Origin: Phycisphaerae bacterium
GTDB lineage: Bacteria > Planctomycetota > Phycisphaerae > SM23-33
Assembly: GCA_030745875.1 (NCBI GenBank)
Contig: JASLNT010000073.1
Coordinates: forward strand, 1-48,696
Reading direction: 5' to 3'
DNA length: 48,696 nt
Below are positions 17,938-27,160 of this stretch, piece after piece. Under the pieces are notes generated by a model. The model saw only the letters and a list, made by a program, of their open reading frames with translations. It was not told where the DNA came from and did not search any database. The first letter of the stretch is position 1; every line of letters begins with the position of its first letter. Made by a program: the position numbers and the translations under genes.

Positions 17938-19664
17938 AAACGAGACTGCTTGCCGCCTTGATTGCGATTGCTTCAGTGGGTTTGGCGGCGTCGGCGGCTG
18001 AGCCCTGGCCGGCGGATGTCAAAGGGCACGTTCCCGTCAAGTCGGGCGAGCATCCGAGACTGTTGTTTCGCAGGAGCGATCTGCCCAGGCTGCGCGCCCG
18101 GGCGAAAACACCGGAAGGCCAGGCGATCCTGAAGCGTCTGAAGATCACGCTGAACGGCGCCGATGGCGAGTCAATGCCCGCGAATCTCGGGATGAAGGGC
18201 AAGGCGCCCAAGGACGGTTCGGGCCAGTTCGCCAAGGACCCCGCTGGCAAGACGTTCACGATCTCGCACGTCGCGGGATACGGGTTCCTGTACCAGATCA
18301 CCGGTGACAAGAAGTACGCCGACCTCGGACGCAAAGCGATGGACGCGTCGCTTGCGGGCTATCGCGGGCGCGACCGTCGTTACGCGTTCAAGGCTCCTTA
18401 CGGCGCCCTGAGGGCCGGTCCGTCACTGGGCTGGGGAGCCCTGGGGTACGATCTGTGTTATGACGGTTGGGATGAGGCCTACCGAACGAAGATCGCCAAA
18501 GTGATCTTCGATTACAACGAAGGCAGGAACATGTCCCTGGCGGAACTGGTAAAGGGCAGCAGGCACTTTCCGGCGAGCAATCACTGGGGCATGCAGGTCG
18601 GCGGAGGGGCGATGGCGATCATGGCGATTTCGGGCGATCCGGGCGTCGATCAGAAGACGATCGACAAACTGCTCAAGACTAGCGAGAAGTCGATGATCCG
18701 CAACGTGACTGAAGGTTTCGGAGATGGGGGGTACTTCTCTGAGGGCGACGGTACGGGCAGTATGGCCAGCCACATAGTATACCTGTCGGCGATTCAGGCC
18801 TGGAAAACTGCGATGGGCAAGGATTTTGTAAGCCCGCGGCCTAACGTTCGGTGGACTGCGCTGAAATGGTTCCTGCTGACTATTCCTCAGGGCAAGGACA
18901 TGAAGTACTTGCGGAAGGGTTACCCCGAGCGGGGCGGGTATCCGCATAATATCTGGGCTCGCCCGGACGGTGTGAGCGGGGCGGGGTACTTCTCAATCGG
19001 ATACGCCGCAGTGCTTCCAAGTCAGCGCGCCGGGATTTGGGGTTTTTATCACAAATACATCAAGGACTGGGACGACAAGAACGCCACGCCGTGGGACACG
19101 ATAAGCCCGTACCCGCACCATTCGGTATTGGCGTTCGTCAACACGCCCTTCGATCTGAAACCTGTTAATCCCGCCGAGTGCGTACCGCGCAGCGTGCGCG
19201 ACACCAGGCACGAATTCTATGGGTTCCGCAATCGATGGAAGGATGAGAACGATATCGTGATAACGCAGTTGGTCAAGAAGTCTCCCGCGCGATTCCGACA
19301 CGGTCCGGACCGGAATATGGCGATTCGGCATCACGGGAAGAAGGTTAAATGGGGTTCGATTCCGTCGAAAGCTACGATCTGGATTCCGGGCGTCGACGGT
19401 TCTGCGATAGTCGGTTCGGACAAAGCGTGCACTGCGATAGATTTCTCGGGCGCATCCGGAGCCGACGGAATGCTGGTTATGACCGGTTCGGCTGCGCCCG
19501 GCGATGGGGCAGTGTCGGCGGGCGGGAGGAAGTTCAGCTTCAAGTTCCTCACGAGCGGTGCGATCCCGACGCCGAAAGTTCAGGGCGACAAGATTGTCAT
19601 CGGAACTCAGACGGTTTCGTTTGCGGACGGGAAGATCGTACTCGGTAAGTTCACCGCCCGGTAG
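17934..19664 (+). CDS. Heparinase II/III- or alginate-lyase-like secreted protein
   Basis: The protein has 576 residues. A signal peptide (residues 1-21) precedes EHPRLLFRRSDLPRLRARA, a common opening of heparinase II/III-type and alginate-lyase-like proteins. An alpha-toroid-like region follows with YGFLYQITGDKKYADLGRKA, GYDLCYDGWDEAYR and SNHWGMQVGGGAMAIMAI, then DGGYFSEGDGTGSMASH. The C-terminal about 130 residues look beta-rich, as in the sandwich domain of these lyases. The expected reaction is beta-elimination of a uronate-containing glycan; the exact PL family is not assignable by eye. The start overlaps the previous stop by four bases. The 3' end overlaps the convergent gene's 3' end by 14 bases, so no separate terminators lie between them. 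Confidence 0.82.
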   Translation: MKTRLLAALIAIASVGLAASAAEPWPADVKGHVPVKSGEHPRLLFRRSDLPRLRARAKTPEGQAILKRLKITLNGADGESMPANLGMKGKAPKDGSGQFAKDPAGKTFTISHVAGYGFLYQITGDKKYADLGRKAMDASLAGYRGRDRRYAFKAPYGALRAGPSLGWGALGYDLCYDGWDEAYRTKIAKVIFDYNEGRNMSLAELVKGSRHFPASNHWGMQVGGGAMAIMAISGDPGVDQKTIDKLLKTSEKSMIRNVTEGFGDGGYFSEGDGTGSMASHIVYLSAIQAWKTAMGKDFVSPRPNVRWTALKWFLLTIPQGKDMKYLRKGYPERGGYPHNIWARPDGVSGAGYFSIGYAAVLPSQRAGIWGFYHKYIKDWDDKNATPWDTISPYPHHSVLAFVNTPFDLKPVNPAECVPRSVRDTRHEFYGFRNRWKDENDIVITQLVKKSPARFRHGPDRNMAIRHHGKKVKWGSIPSKATIWIPGVDGSAIVGSDKACTAIDFSGASGADGMLVMTGSAAPGDGAVSAGGRKFSFKFLTSGAIPTPKVQGDKIVIGTQTVSFADGKIVLGKFTAR

Positions 19665-21432
19665 CGGGAGCCCGTTTGGTTCTTATTACGCGGACGAATG
19701 AGATTGTCGCATCCTCGCCGGCCGCTTCGATGTAAAAGTCGAACGCGTCGCCCTTGCCCGCGAAACATGCGTCGGTGAGATGGAAGGTGGCGGTCAGGAC
19801 CTTCTTCGAGTCCTTGCACTGAATGGTCCGCCGTCCGGCCCATCCGGTGGGTTTTGTGTAGACCAGCGTCCAGTTGCCCCGCCCGATGTCGTGATACGTC
19901 ACCTTGATCGCCGCCGAGCGCGGGCCGCCGCCTGGAAAACGGTCGTCAAGTGCGAATCCTATCTTCGAGTTCTTGCTTGCGATGTCGGTGCGTCGAGCGA
20001 TGTAGTCGAACTTGTGAGTCTTGGGGACCATCCACATCGACTCGTGCTGCGGAACTTTGATTGCGGGCTGGGTGCGATATCCGTCTCGGTCACGCTGAAC
20101 CAGCCAGCGTTCGAAGTTCCTGATCGCAACGGCCTTGCCTTTCTTCCCGGCTGCCGATCCGCGCACGAAGCTCTGTCGCAGGTAGCAGAAAGCGTCGGGT
20201 GAATCGTTAATGTTTCGCCCCAACGCCATGCTCATGTACGCCGTAAGCGGAGGGTCCATGTCGACCGAACTTCCGGACATCCACAGGTAATTTCGCCTCA
20301 TCTGCAGCGAGCGAATCATTGACTCATGGTAGCGGTAGGCGTGTGTCTCAATCGCCCCGAAACGTCCGACCCAATGCCGCCCATACTCTTCGTTCTCATC
20401 GCCGAAGGCCCGTCGATTCGCTATCGGAGGACATGTTTCATCAACGAGGATGTATCCGCGGTCATCAACGCTCTGCCCCAGCGCGGGGTTGTGAAGGTGG
20501 TAAAGATAGTTCTCGACGAATCCGCATCGCTGACCCATACCCAACTTGTACGCGTGAGCGATGACATTTCGAGCGGCCTTGCGATAGTCGCCCGCTTTTC
20601 CGGCTACGCCCATACCGCCCGCGCCCACCCACGCCAGAACATTCTCGCGCCCCTTGAACGCTTTGGCCCATGCGTCGAGTCGTTCGTTCAGGCATTTCTC
20701 CAGGCGTTCGGGCGTCAGGCCGGTGTTCTTCTCGGCCCATTGCGCCGGGATCGGCGGGATGAACATCTCCTCGCCCCAACTCTTTGAGATTGCACCGACA
20801 TATACGATACGCAACGCCTTGTTCCCGGGGATTCCGCTTTTGGCGAAGGCGTCGATCACGCGGAGATATCGCTTGTGATACTCCGGACTCCAGATCGCGT
20901 AGTTGACCAGTTGGAATCGCCCCTCCATGCTGGTCATGTCGATCAGCGGGATCTGCTTTGCGTATTTCTCCATCCATGCCGGACCAATGAGTTGCTTGCG
21001 CCCGTTGCTCGTGCGGTAAGCTGTTGTTGCGTAGAAGTGGAATCTGCAGCCGATCACATCTTTCGGCAGGGATGCGAGTTTCTTCTTGAGGGAGGAGAAA
21101 TCGTATTTTCCCTCTTCCGGTTCTACGTTCCGCCAGAACACCGAGACGTTGGCGAGCTTGTTGCCCGGGAAGGTTCGCTTCTCGCGGGCGAAGATCAGCC
21201 CGGAGTTGGGAACGGGTTTAACTCCCGGCGGCAGGGACCAGTCCCATCCTTCAATAGTGTCGTCGGTCTTACGCCAGGGCGTCAGTCGTACGCGATTGTC
21301 TTCGGGGCGCCCACCCGTCAAGTTCGCAGATTGCACGAGCCTGCGGTTGGACGTGTCATCGGCCGCGTAGAGTTGACTACCCAGCAGCAGCATGCATCCG
21401 ACAATGATTCCCGCGGTCGTTATAGCTCTCAT
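19651..21432 (-). CDS. Secreted glycoside-hydrolase-like TIM-barrel protein with C-terminal beta domain
   Basis: The protein has 593 residues from the ATG at 21432, which overlaps the symporter stop (ATGA) and begins a signal peptide (MRAITTAGIIVGCMLLLGSQLYA). The barrel opens with VFWRNVEPEEGKYDFSSLKKKL, the 'W..iEP.eG.ydf' signature of GH42-like and related clan GH-A hydrolases. RIVYVGAISKSWGEEMF and VLAWVGAGGMG are candidate active-site strands. The C-terminal about 150 residues (PAIKVPQHESMW to FDFYIEAAGEDA) look like a DUF4832-type or carbohydrate-binding beta domain. Family assignment is uncertain. It is the last gene of a minus-strand operon with an SSS symporter and an esterase, which suggests it releases transportable sugars. 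Confidence 0.78.
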   Translation of the reverse strand: MRAITTAGIIVGCMLLLGSQLYAADDTSNRRLVQSANLTGGRPEDNRVRLTPWRKTDDTIEGWDWSLPPGVKPVPNSGLIFAREKRTFPGNKLANVSVFWRNVEPEEGKYDFSSLKKKLASLPKDVIGCRFHFYATTAYRTSNGRKQLIGPAWMEKYAKQIPLIDMTSMEGRFQLVNYAIWSPEYHKRYLRVIDAFAKSGIPGNKALRIVYVGAISKSWGEEMFIPPIPAQWAEKNTGLTPERLEKCLNERLDAWAKAFKGRENVLAWVGAGGMGVAGKAGDYRKAARNVIAHAYKLGMGQRCGFVENYLYHLHNPALGQSVDDRGYILVDETCPPIANRRAFGDENEEYGRHWVGRFGAIETHAYRYHESMIRSLQMRRNYLWMSGSSVDMDPPLTAYMSMALGRNINDSPDAFCYLRQSFVRGSAAGKKGKAVAIRNFERWLVQRDRDGYRTQPAIKVPQHESMWMVPKTHKFDYIARRTDIASKNSKIGFALDDRFPGGGPRSAAIKVTYHDIGRGNWTLVYTKPTGWAGRRTIQCKDSKKVLTATFHLTDACFAGKGDAFDFYIEAAGEDATISFVRVIRTKRAPATGR

Positions 21433-23087
21433 TTCAGCACGGAGAAGTCGGCAAAATACGCATAGAGCCCCAGGACTATCGCAACCAGCAGGGCTCCGAC
21501 CCATTTGGCGTGTTTCCATGGAGTCATGTCGACGTCGCCCGAATGCTCATGCCTCCACGCCTCGCTGCGAGGTTTGACCATGGAAACGATGGCGATCAGT
21601 GCGAGTGTCGCGACGAATACCGCTCCAATGAAGTGGAATTCGTGCAGGAGGAAGCTTGAGGATTTTGTATTGATTATGTTCTTCAGACCGGGCGTGAAGT
21701 AGACCAGGATGATAGTTGCGAATGCGAAGACGAGCCCGATGTTGGCCGCCAACGCCGATGTTCGCTTGTGGATCAGGCCCATCACGACTACCGCGAATAT
21801 CGGTATGAAGTAGATGGCGTTCATCTTCTGGAGGTATCCGAAGATGCTCTCCTGTCCATACAGCAAGGGTGCGATGCACATAGCCGCTACGGCTACAACG
21901 CATCCGAACAACTTGCCGGACTTGACGGTTTGTCCGTCGCCTGCGTTCTTCCTGAATACGCCCTTGTACAGGCCCAGACTGAACAGCGTGGCCGTGCTGT
22001 TTAGCGCCGAGTTGAACGAGCTTAGAATGGCGCCGATGATAACGGCTGCGAAGAAGCCCGTCAGATAGGACGGCAGGACGTGGCGAACCAGTTTCCCGTA
22101 AGCGAGGTCCGCTTTCAGGTTACCCGCATCGTCCAGCGGCATGAGAATTTGCTGTTTGTACAGGTGGAATGCGATGATGCCCGGAATAACCAGGATGAGA
22201 GGCGCCAGCACCTTCAGGAAACCGGCCAGGAGCACGCCTTTTTGCCCTTCTTTCAGCGAACTGGCGCCAAGCGTTCGTTGGATGATCTGCTGATTCGTAC
22301 ACCAGTAAAACAGGTTCAGCAGCAGCACACCGGTAAACAGTGTTCCAAATGGCACTGCCTGATCCGGGCGGGCGATGGAGTTGAGTTTGTCGGTGTGTTC
22401 CGTGCGGAGGACCTCCAGGCCCTTCAGGATTCCGCCGGCCTCCCCGCCCAGTGCGTGCAGGCCGAACAGCACGATCATTACCCCTCCTACGATCAGCCCG
22501 AATCCGTTCAACGTGTCGGATATCGCCACCGTGCGCAACCCGCCGAAAATGGCGTAAATAGACCCGATAACGCCGATCAGCCAGACCATGATCCAAATAT
22601 TTGTTCGCTGATCGGCGATACCTGTGATCGACGAGATATCGAGCATGCCCGCCAGGCCCGTCGCGCCGGTATAGAGAATGATCGGAAGGAGAATGGCGGC
22701 ATAGGCGACAATGAAAATCACGGTCGTGATGGTGCGCGTGTTGTGGTCGAAACGTTTTTCGAGGAACTGCGGAACCGTTGCGACGCCGCTCTTGAGGAAT
22801 TTCGGCAGGAAGTATAGCCCCATGCACACCAGCGCCATCGCAGCGATAACCTCCCACGCGAATACGCAGAGCCCGTTGCTGAACGCTGCACCGTTCAGGC
22901 CGACGAGTTGCTCGGTCGAAAGGTTCGTCAGCATCAGGGATCCGGCGATGAAGCCCGCTGTCAGCGTTCGACCGGCAAGGAAGTAACCCGTCGACGTGCC
23001 GTGATCGTCCTTGCGCGTCATGATCCACGTTATCAGACCGACCAATCCCGTGAAGAAAATGAAAGTGACAAGCGTTGTGCCCTGCAT
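21429..23087 (-). CDS. SSS-family sodium:solute symporter
   Basis: This 552-residue integral membrane protein has about 14 hydrophobic helices. It has the SSS (SLC5/SglT-like) layout: an early GYFLAGRTLTAGFIAGSLMLTNLSTEQLVGLNG segment covering helices 1-2, GVATVPQFLEKRF, ISDTLNGFGLIVGG and WCTNQQIIQRTLGA. Such transporters use the sodium gradient to import sugars, sialic acid, amino acids or organic acids. The neighbours (esterase upstream, GH-like protein coupled downstream) suggest a sugar or uronate product of polymer breakdown as cargo; that is inference. It starts 135 bases after the esterase stop, and its stop overlaps the start of the GH-like gene. Confidence 0.93.
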   Translation of the reverse strand: MQGTTLVTFIFFTGLVGLITWIMTRKDDHGTSTGYFLAGRTLTAGFIAGSLMLTNLSTEQLVGLNGAAFSNGLCVFAWEVIAAMALVCMGLYFLPKFLKSGVATVPQFLEKRFDHNTRTITTVIFIVAYAAILLPIILYTGATGLAGMLDISSITGIADQRTNIWIMVWLIGVIGSIYAIFGGLRTVAISDTLNGFGLIVGGVMIVLFGLHALGGEAGGILKGLEVLRTEHTDKLNSIARPDQAVPFGTLFTGVLLLNLFYWCTNQQIIQRTLGASSLKEGQKGVLLAGFLKVLAPLILVIPGIIAFHLYKQQILMPLDDAGNLKADLAYGKLVRHVLPSYLTGFFAAVIIGAILSSFNSALNSTATLFSLGLYKGVFRKNAGDGQTVKSGKLFGCVVAVAAMCIAPLLYGQESIFGYLQKMNAIYFIPIFAVVVMGLIHKRTSALAANIGLVFAFATIILVYFTPGLKNIINTKSSSFLLHEFHFIGAVFVATLALIAIVSMVKPRSEAWRHEHSGDVDMTPWKHAKWVGALLVAIVLGLYAYFADFSVLK

Positions 23088-23222
23088 ACAGTGTTCCTTT
23101 TCCTGTTGTATAGAATCCTAAGCTACCAATGGCGTGGTCCGCTGGCAACGAAAAACGCTGACCTGCGAGTCGTCAGGAGTCTATCGCCACGCTTGCGGTT
23201 GAGGCGGCGCCGCGGTCGGAGT

Positions 23223-25199
23223 TCATTTGCTTTCTGATGCGAATCTCTCTCTGTTTTTTGCTTTGCTCTGCTCCCAGTACTTCCTGTCCTTTTCGTATTT
23301 TTCCTTATTCTCATCGATGAAAGCCTTCGCTTCAGCCAACCGCCGCTTCATGTCGTCCAGGCGAAGATCCTTCTGGGCTTGCCATTTGAGCCTGCGTGAG
23401 TACTCACGGGGCGGTGAGGACTTGTCCCAGACGTACTTCTCCGGTACTTCCTCTTGCTTCCAGTTGTCGCTTCGCTGAGTGGCGAACGGGATGGCGGTAT
23501 GGTCAGCGCGAGTGAAATTGGCCATCGGGTTGCGGCCCCAGGCGTATCGGAAATGAATTGGGTTGGGAACGTACTTGCTGGTCAGCACAACAACCCTGCG
23601 ATCGTATTGCGGGCGGTTGTGACGATCCTTGCCCTTCACCAACCAGTTTGCGTCGGCGGTCTGGAATCGGCGATCCTTACCGGCGATGGCGAAACCGACA
23701 ATCGGGCCGTCGTCTATCGCCTTCATCCAGGTGTCCATCGTAAGGACGATCTGACCGCCTTCGACCTTCATTTCCTTGTGCATGGGAGGAATCCACGTGA
23801 CTTTGTCATCCATCCCATATTGCGACCCCAACGCCCAGGAGGCGATTCGCTCTCCGACGGGGACTTTCTTCTGAGGGTGGTACCACGAGCGACGCTGGTC
23901 GAAGCTGCTGGCGAAACCGATGTTCTTGTCTCCGGCCTTGTAGAAATCCATGAACGTTTTGTACTGCGCTTCGCGAATGTAGATTCCGTCGTCGAGCATC
24001 CTTTCCAGGTAATTGTCTCTTGTCTGCGGCGATCCGGCGGTGCAGAGTGAGATAATCCCGAAAGGCATCTTCGGATCGCCGAAAGCTCCCCGCCAAGCCG
24101 CGATCGTCTTACCGAATATCTGGTAGTACATTTCCGACCCGCTGGATCCACCATTGGCGTTGTTGAATCCCTGGTGGAATATCGCACCTTTAACCGCCAG
24201 ACCCGCCACCGGTACTATCATGCTGCTGTAACAGTTGCCCGGACGGTTCTGATCCATTGTCGGACCGGGGCGATGATCGGTTGGCGCTTTGCGGTGCTCG
24301 GGAATCTTCTCGCCGCGTTTTTTCATGTCTCTGACCCAGTTGTTGAATCCCTTAACGCGATTGGCCAGGTCTTTCTTGGGGTCCCACTCGGCGATCTTCT
24401 TGTCCCACTCGGCGAGTTTTGCTTTCACTTCTTTCGTGTCGATCTTCTTCAGAACGGCGGTGGGGGTCCATGTCTCGACGGTGGTTCCGCCTCGCGAGGT
24501 GTCTATCAGACCGATCGGAACCCCTACAGCCATGTAGATGCGCCTTGCGAACACGTAACCGATCGCCGAGACCTCGCGCACCGTTTCGGGTGAGCAGATG
24601 TCCCAATCTCCCTTGCGGAAATGGCGGCTGGACCAACTGCTCCATTCGTGCAGCCGGGGAAATCCCTTCTTGGCTTTGGGACCGTTCTGCGCCGGGACGG
24701 TCAGGATTCGGATGTTGGGGAAATTCGCCGACGCGATTTCGAGCTTTCCATCCTCCACATGCTGGATGGGTTCCTCCATATTGCTCTGTCCGCCCAGGAT
24801 CCAGACATCGCCAATGAGGATGTTCTCCAGTTTAAGCGTTTTGTTCTTTCCCTGAACGGTCAATTCATGGGGAGCGGAGTTTGCTTTCATCGCGGGAAAA
24901 GTAACTTTCCACGAGCGGTCTTTCGCCGCCGTCGCCGTCTGTTTCCGCCCTGCAAAGGACACCGTTACTTCTTCGTCCGGCGTCGCCCATCCCCAGACGC
25001 CGATCGCCTTGTCTCGCTGAAGGACCATGTTCGTCTGGAACAGATTATGAACGCACAGTCCCTCGCCGATCGCGGGGACTTCGATGACATTCTCGCGGGG
25101 CATTTTCTTCTTTTCCGCGGAGACCGCCTGGGCCGCGACAACCCCGACAAGAAGGATCGGCAGGAAGTGAGACAATACGTGTTTCAGTGTGTTCGGCAT
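23223..25199 (-). CDS. Sialate O-acetylesterase-like SGNH esterase, secreted
   Basis: The protein has 658 residues from the ATG at 25199. The strong GAGGAG site 6 bases upstream and the signal peptide (VLSHFLPILLVGVVAAQAVSA) decide this start over longer in-frame ones. The layout matches the sialate O-acetylesterase (SASA) family: a beta domain (MVLQRDKAIGVWGWATPDEEVTVSFAG), then WILGGQSNMEEP with catalytic Ser 139, then LIDTSRGGTTVETWTP and KGAIFHQGFNNA. These enzymes remove acetyl groups from sugars. The last about 55 residues (LKWQAQKDLRLDD to the end) form a highly charged helical tail that is not part of the usual family. It probably deacetylates a glycan before or after lyase attack. 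It is first in the minus-strand operon with the SSS symporter. Confidence 0.88.
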   Translation of the reverse strand: MPNTLKHVLSHFLPILLVGVVAAQAVSAEKKKMPRENVIEVPAIGEGLCVHNLFQTNMVLQRDKAIGVWGWATPDEEVTVSFAGRKQTATAAKDRSWKVTFPAMKANSAPHELTVQGKNKTLKLENILIGDVWILGGQSNMEEPIQHVEDGKLEIASANFPNIRILTVPAQNGPKAKKGFPRLHEWSSWSSRHFRKGDWDICSPETVREVSAIGYVFARRIYMAVGVPIGLIDTSRGGTTVETWTPTAVLKKIDTKEVKAKLAEWDKKIAEWDPKKDLANRVKGFNNWVRDMKKRGEKIPEHRKAPTDHRPGPTMDQNRPGNCYSSMIVPVAGLAVKGAIFHQGFNNANGGSSGSEMYYQIFGKTIAAWRGAFGDPKMPFGIISLCTAGSPQTRDNYLERMLDDGIYIREAQYKTFMDFYKAGDKNIGFASSFDQRRSWYHPQKKVPVGERIASWALGSQYGMDDKVTWIPPMHKEMKVEGGQIVLTMDTWMKAIDDGPIVGFAIAGKDRRFQTADANWLVKGKDRHNRPQYDRRVVVLTSKYVPNPIHFRYAWGRNPMANFTRADHTAIPFATQRSDNWKQEEVPEKYVWDKSSPPREYSRRLKWQAQKDLRLDDMKRRLAEAKAFIDENKEKYEKDRKYWEQSKAKNRERFASESK

Positions 25200-25475
25200 G
25201 ACGGTGCTCCTCATACTGGTAAGCTGTCTGTGTAGATCGGGACTTTCACCCGCGACCATTGCGGGCGTTTCGGTGATGTTATCACAGTTGGGCGTTATCG
25301 GCACCTGTTTACTTGATAGGCGGGCCGGACACTGCCTTGCGCTGGAGCGTTTGGCGGGGAAAACAGTTGGGGCGCTCGACCTCACGCCGCATACCTGCTT
25401 CCGCCCAAAAACTACACGTACAGTTTCAAACTGCAGGCGGTGGGGAGAAAATGAGTCAGCGCGCCTGAGTTCTTT

Positions 25476-25483
25476 GGTATAGT
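25476..25483 (+). promoter_or_regulatory. Candidate -10 element (GGTATAGT) very close to the sulfatase start
   Basis: GGTATAGT ends 9 bases before the ATG at 25493. If it is a true -10 box, transcription begins at about that ATG, making the mRNA nearly leaderless or favouring the second ATG at 25511. The rest of 25200-25492 shows no gene; it separates two divergent units. Confidence 0.35.
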
Positions 25484-25492
25484 GGAGTCCAA

Positions 25493-27115
25493 ATGAACTG
25501 CACTGACAGCATGGACCGAAGAGGTTTTCTCAGATCGTGCGGCCTGGGCGCTGCTGCGCTTGCGTGCAGTTCGCTGGCCCGCGGAGCCGACAGATCTCCT
25601 GCCCGCCCGAATGTTCTGTTCATTATCTGTGACGATCTCAACGATTGGGCGCTGCATCCGCCGGACCATCCGAAGGCGAAAACACCGAACATGGACCGTC
25701 TTCGCAAAAAGAGCGTGAATTTTGCAAATGCCCATGTCGTCGTGCCGGTCTGCGGCCCGTCGCGCAAATGTCTGTTCTCGGGATTGTATCCCCAGACGCT
25801 GGACGATTATAGTTTCGCCCGCTGGAACAGTGTTCGGGCGCTTCGCGGCTGCACCCCCTTGCCGCTGCACTTTCGCAACAACGGATACGACGCCTACGGA
25901 ACGGGCAAGCTGCTGCACGAGGGCGCCGGTGGGGATTTCTACACCGACTACGGGATCGGGCCGGACTACGGGCCCTGGCCGTGGTATGGCAAGGGCAGGG
26001 CGTTCAACACGCCTCACCCCGCGCAGTATGGAGCCTGGATAAAGCACCTTCCGGTCAAGATGCACCGCGACCTGAACTACGGACCGCTGTCCAACGTGCC
26101 GCACTGGAAGAAGGGGGCGATCAAGGGGATTCCCGGCGCAAAGGGCTGGTATACTGAGGCGGGCAAGCCGTTTCGGTACGTAGACGCCAAGGACCGCGAC
26201 CTGACTCCCGATGAGGTATCCGCTGACTGGGCCGCGAATATACTCAAGTCCAAACGCGATCGCCCGTTCTACCTGGCGGTCGGCTTCATTCGCCCGCACA
26301 CGCCGCTCTACGCCCCGAAGAAGTATTTCGACATGTTCCCCCTGGAAGATGTTCAACTCCCGCCGCTCCTGAAGAATGACCTCGCCGATTGTGCTCCGGT
26401 GCTGCGGTCCAGGTGGCGGTGGGGGTACACGAAGTATGAAGCATTGATCAAGGCGGGAGGAAAGAAGGCCCTGAAAGAATGGGCTCGTGCGTATCTGGCG
26501 TGCATGGCGTTCGTAGACGCCCAGGTGGGCAAGGTTCTGGACGCTCTGGACGCCAGCGGCCACAGCGACAATACGATAGTTGTTCTGACCGGCGACAACG
26601 GATACCACGTGGGCGAAAAGGACTGCATCCAGAAGTGGCATTTGTGGGATGAGTCTACGCGCGTGCCGCTGTTTATTCATGTCCCTGGCGCTAAGGGGAA
26701 CGGACGGACCTGTGAGCATCCTGTTTCGTTAATCGACATGTATCCCACGCTGGCGGATATGTGTGGCCTGGGCGGGCGTCCCCGCAAGGGAGCCGACAAC
26801 ACGCCGCTTGCCGGCCGATCGCTTCGACCGCTGCTGGAAAACCCGGAACGTAAGGAATCGCATGGGCCTTCGGTTGCTTTTATGGGCATCCGCGACGGCA
26901 AGGCGCCTCCGCATTTCTCGGTCCGCTCTCGGCGATACCGATACACGCTTTGCGGCAACGGGCAGGAGGAACTCTACGACCATGACAAGGATCCGCACGA
27001 GTGGACCAATCTGGCTGGCGATCCGGAACACGCCGAAACGAAGAAACAGCTTCGAAAAGAATTGATGAGTGTTCTCCAGGCAACGAAAACGCCAAAAGGC
27101 TTCAAGCCGAAATAA
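25493..27115 (+). CDS. Sulfatase (iduronate-2-sulfatase-like), Tat-exported
   Basis: The protein has 540 residues. The signal reads MDRRGFLRS, a twin-arginine motif; a second in-frame ATG at 25511 sits exactly before it, while GGAG five bases upstream favours 25493. FIICDDLNDW (about 44-52) resembles the iduronate-2-sulfatase group. C87-G-P-S-R91 is the formylglycine signature. VLTGDNGYHVGEKDCIQKWHLWDESTRVPLFIHVPG contains the characteristic downstream active-site block of that group. ELYDHDKDPHEWTNLAGDPE closes the domain. It should remove sulfate from a uronic-acid-containing glycan fragment; iduronate itself is an inference from family resemblance. It is followed 45 bases later by an SGNH esterase. 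Confidence 0.92.
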   Translation: MNCTDSMDRRGFLRSCGLGAAALACSSLARGADRSPARPNVLFIICDDLNDWALHPPDHPKAKTPNMDRLRKKSVNFANAHVVVPVCGPSRKCLFSGLYPQTLDDYSFARWNSVRALRGCTPLPLHFRNNGYDAYGTGKLLHEGAGGDFYTDYGIGPDYGPWPWYGKGRAFNTPHPAQYGAWIKHLPVKMHRDLNYGPLSNVPHWKKGAIKGIPGAKGWYTEAGKPFRYVDAKDRDLTPDEVSADWAANILKSKRDRPFYLAVGFIRPHTPLYAPKKYFDMFPLEDVQLPPLLKNDLADCAPVLRSRWRWGYTKYEALIKAGGKKALKEWARAYLACMAFVDAQVGKVLDALDASGHSDNTIVVLTGDNGYHVGEKDCIQKWHLWDESTRVPLFIHVPGAKGNGRTCEHPVSLIDMYPTLADMCGLGGRPRKGADNTPLAGRSLRPLLENPERKESHGPSVAFMGIRDGKAPPHFSVRSRRYRYTLCGNGQEELYDHDKDPHEWTNLAGDPEHAETKKQLRKELMSVLQATKTPKGFKPK

Positions 27116-27160
27116 CCGTGTTGTTTTCGACAATTGTTACTGCAGAGATATGAGGCAGGC

